This document shows, piece after piece, positions 63,900 through 64,000 of a stretch of DNA of 64,000 nucleotides. Numbering within the stretch: the first letter of the stretch is position 1; each line of letters begins with the position of its first letter. Source of the stretch: Methylobacterium brachiatum. GTDB lineage: Bacteria; Pseudomonadota; Alphaproteobacteria; Rhizobiales; Beijerinckiaceae. Location: assembly GCF_020523825.1 (NCBI RefSeq), contig NZ_JAJALK010000002.1, positions 496,001 to 560,000 of the forward strand, in the 5' to 3' direction. Both the position numbers and the translations under genes were made by a program. The notes beneath the pieces were generated by a model, which was not told the DNA's origin, did not search any database, and was given only the letters and a program-made list of their open reading frames with translations.

Positions 63900-64000
63900 T
63901 CACGCCGCCAGGGCCAGGCGACCCTCGTCCTCGTCGGCCGCGGCCGCCATGAACTGGGCCCGGGCGAGCTCGGCGAAGCGGCCGTTCTGGGCGACCAGCG
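63900..64000 (-). CDS. 3' end of a gene, probably an ABC exporter ATPase
   Basis: Only the last 32 residues are in the window: LVAQNGRFAELARAQFMAAA, then ADEDEGRLALAA and TGA. The L-x-x-x-G-x-[FY]-A-x-L-x-x-x-Q pattern is the usual tail after the H-loop in fused permease-ATPase exporters (MsbA/NdvA type). The identity of the exported substrate cannot be judged from this piece. Confidence 0.6.
   Translation of the reverse strand, partial: LVAQNGRFAELARAQFMAAAADEDEGRLALAA

Overview
The window is a very GC-rich stretch of alphaproteobacterial chromosome, most likely Methylobacterium or a close relative (Hyphomicrobiales). This is inferred from gene content: ftfL for C1 metabolism, ETF-ubiquinone oxidoreductase, TipF-like and MipA/OmpV proteins, and a petP/petR-type regulator pair. 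The codon use fits, as do the strong SD sites and the mnmG-rsmG-parA-parB block. No rRNA, tRNA, CRISPR array or intact insertion sequence was seen.

Layout. 0-7.4 kb: the 3' end of ftsK; two small heat-shock genes, the first preceded by a convincing ROSE-type RNA thermometer; three small uncharacterised genes, one carrying an NDUFS4-like domain; an ArsR-like regulator; and a frameshifted SnoaL-like gene. 7.4-17.4 kb: galM, a membrane protein with a degenerate nuclease domain, an exported protein, a lipid kinase-TerC pair, a solute-binding protein, leuS and yggS. 17.4-21.3 kb: a HigBA-type toxin-antitoxin pair, an L,D-transpeptidase-like protein, an OmpR-family regulator, a cNMP-binding protein and dapD. 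21.3-25.3 kb: an alpha/beta-hydrolase-fold protein lacking its nucleophile serine; an AT-rich islet with one unrecognised gene and about 1 kb of apparently gene-free DNA; and an acid phosphatase. 25.3-30.4 kb: a TonB-dependent receptor, an AEC transporter, lptE and holA.

30.6-35 kb is the chromosome-partition block parB-parA-rsmG-mnmG on the minus strand, with a perfect parS inside rsmG. A second near-perfect parS lies just before mnmE (43.5 kb) and a degenerate one lies in leuS (14.4 kb), so the window probably covers the chromosome's centromere-like region near oriC. 35-49 kb: a copper-chaperone-like protein, envelope proteins (MipA, an OprP-like porin), a TipF-like EAL protein, an esterase, panC, ybaK, a class A beta-lactamase, mnmE, an ABC-F ATPase and a zinc metallopeptidase. 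49-64 kb: a family-4-like uracil-DNA glycosylase, ETF-QO, a large TPR protein, ftfL, an amidohydrolase diverging from petP-petR, a hydratase-family enzyme, a HAD phosphatase, a PHB-depolymerase-like esterase, dnaQ, and the last codons of an ABC transporter.

Several families of dispersed palindromic repeats lie between genes. All functional calls rest on motifs read by eye. Start codons were moved from the longest open frame where an SD site, a signal peptide or a stop/start overlap decided it.
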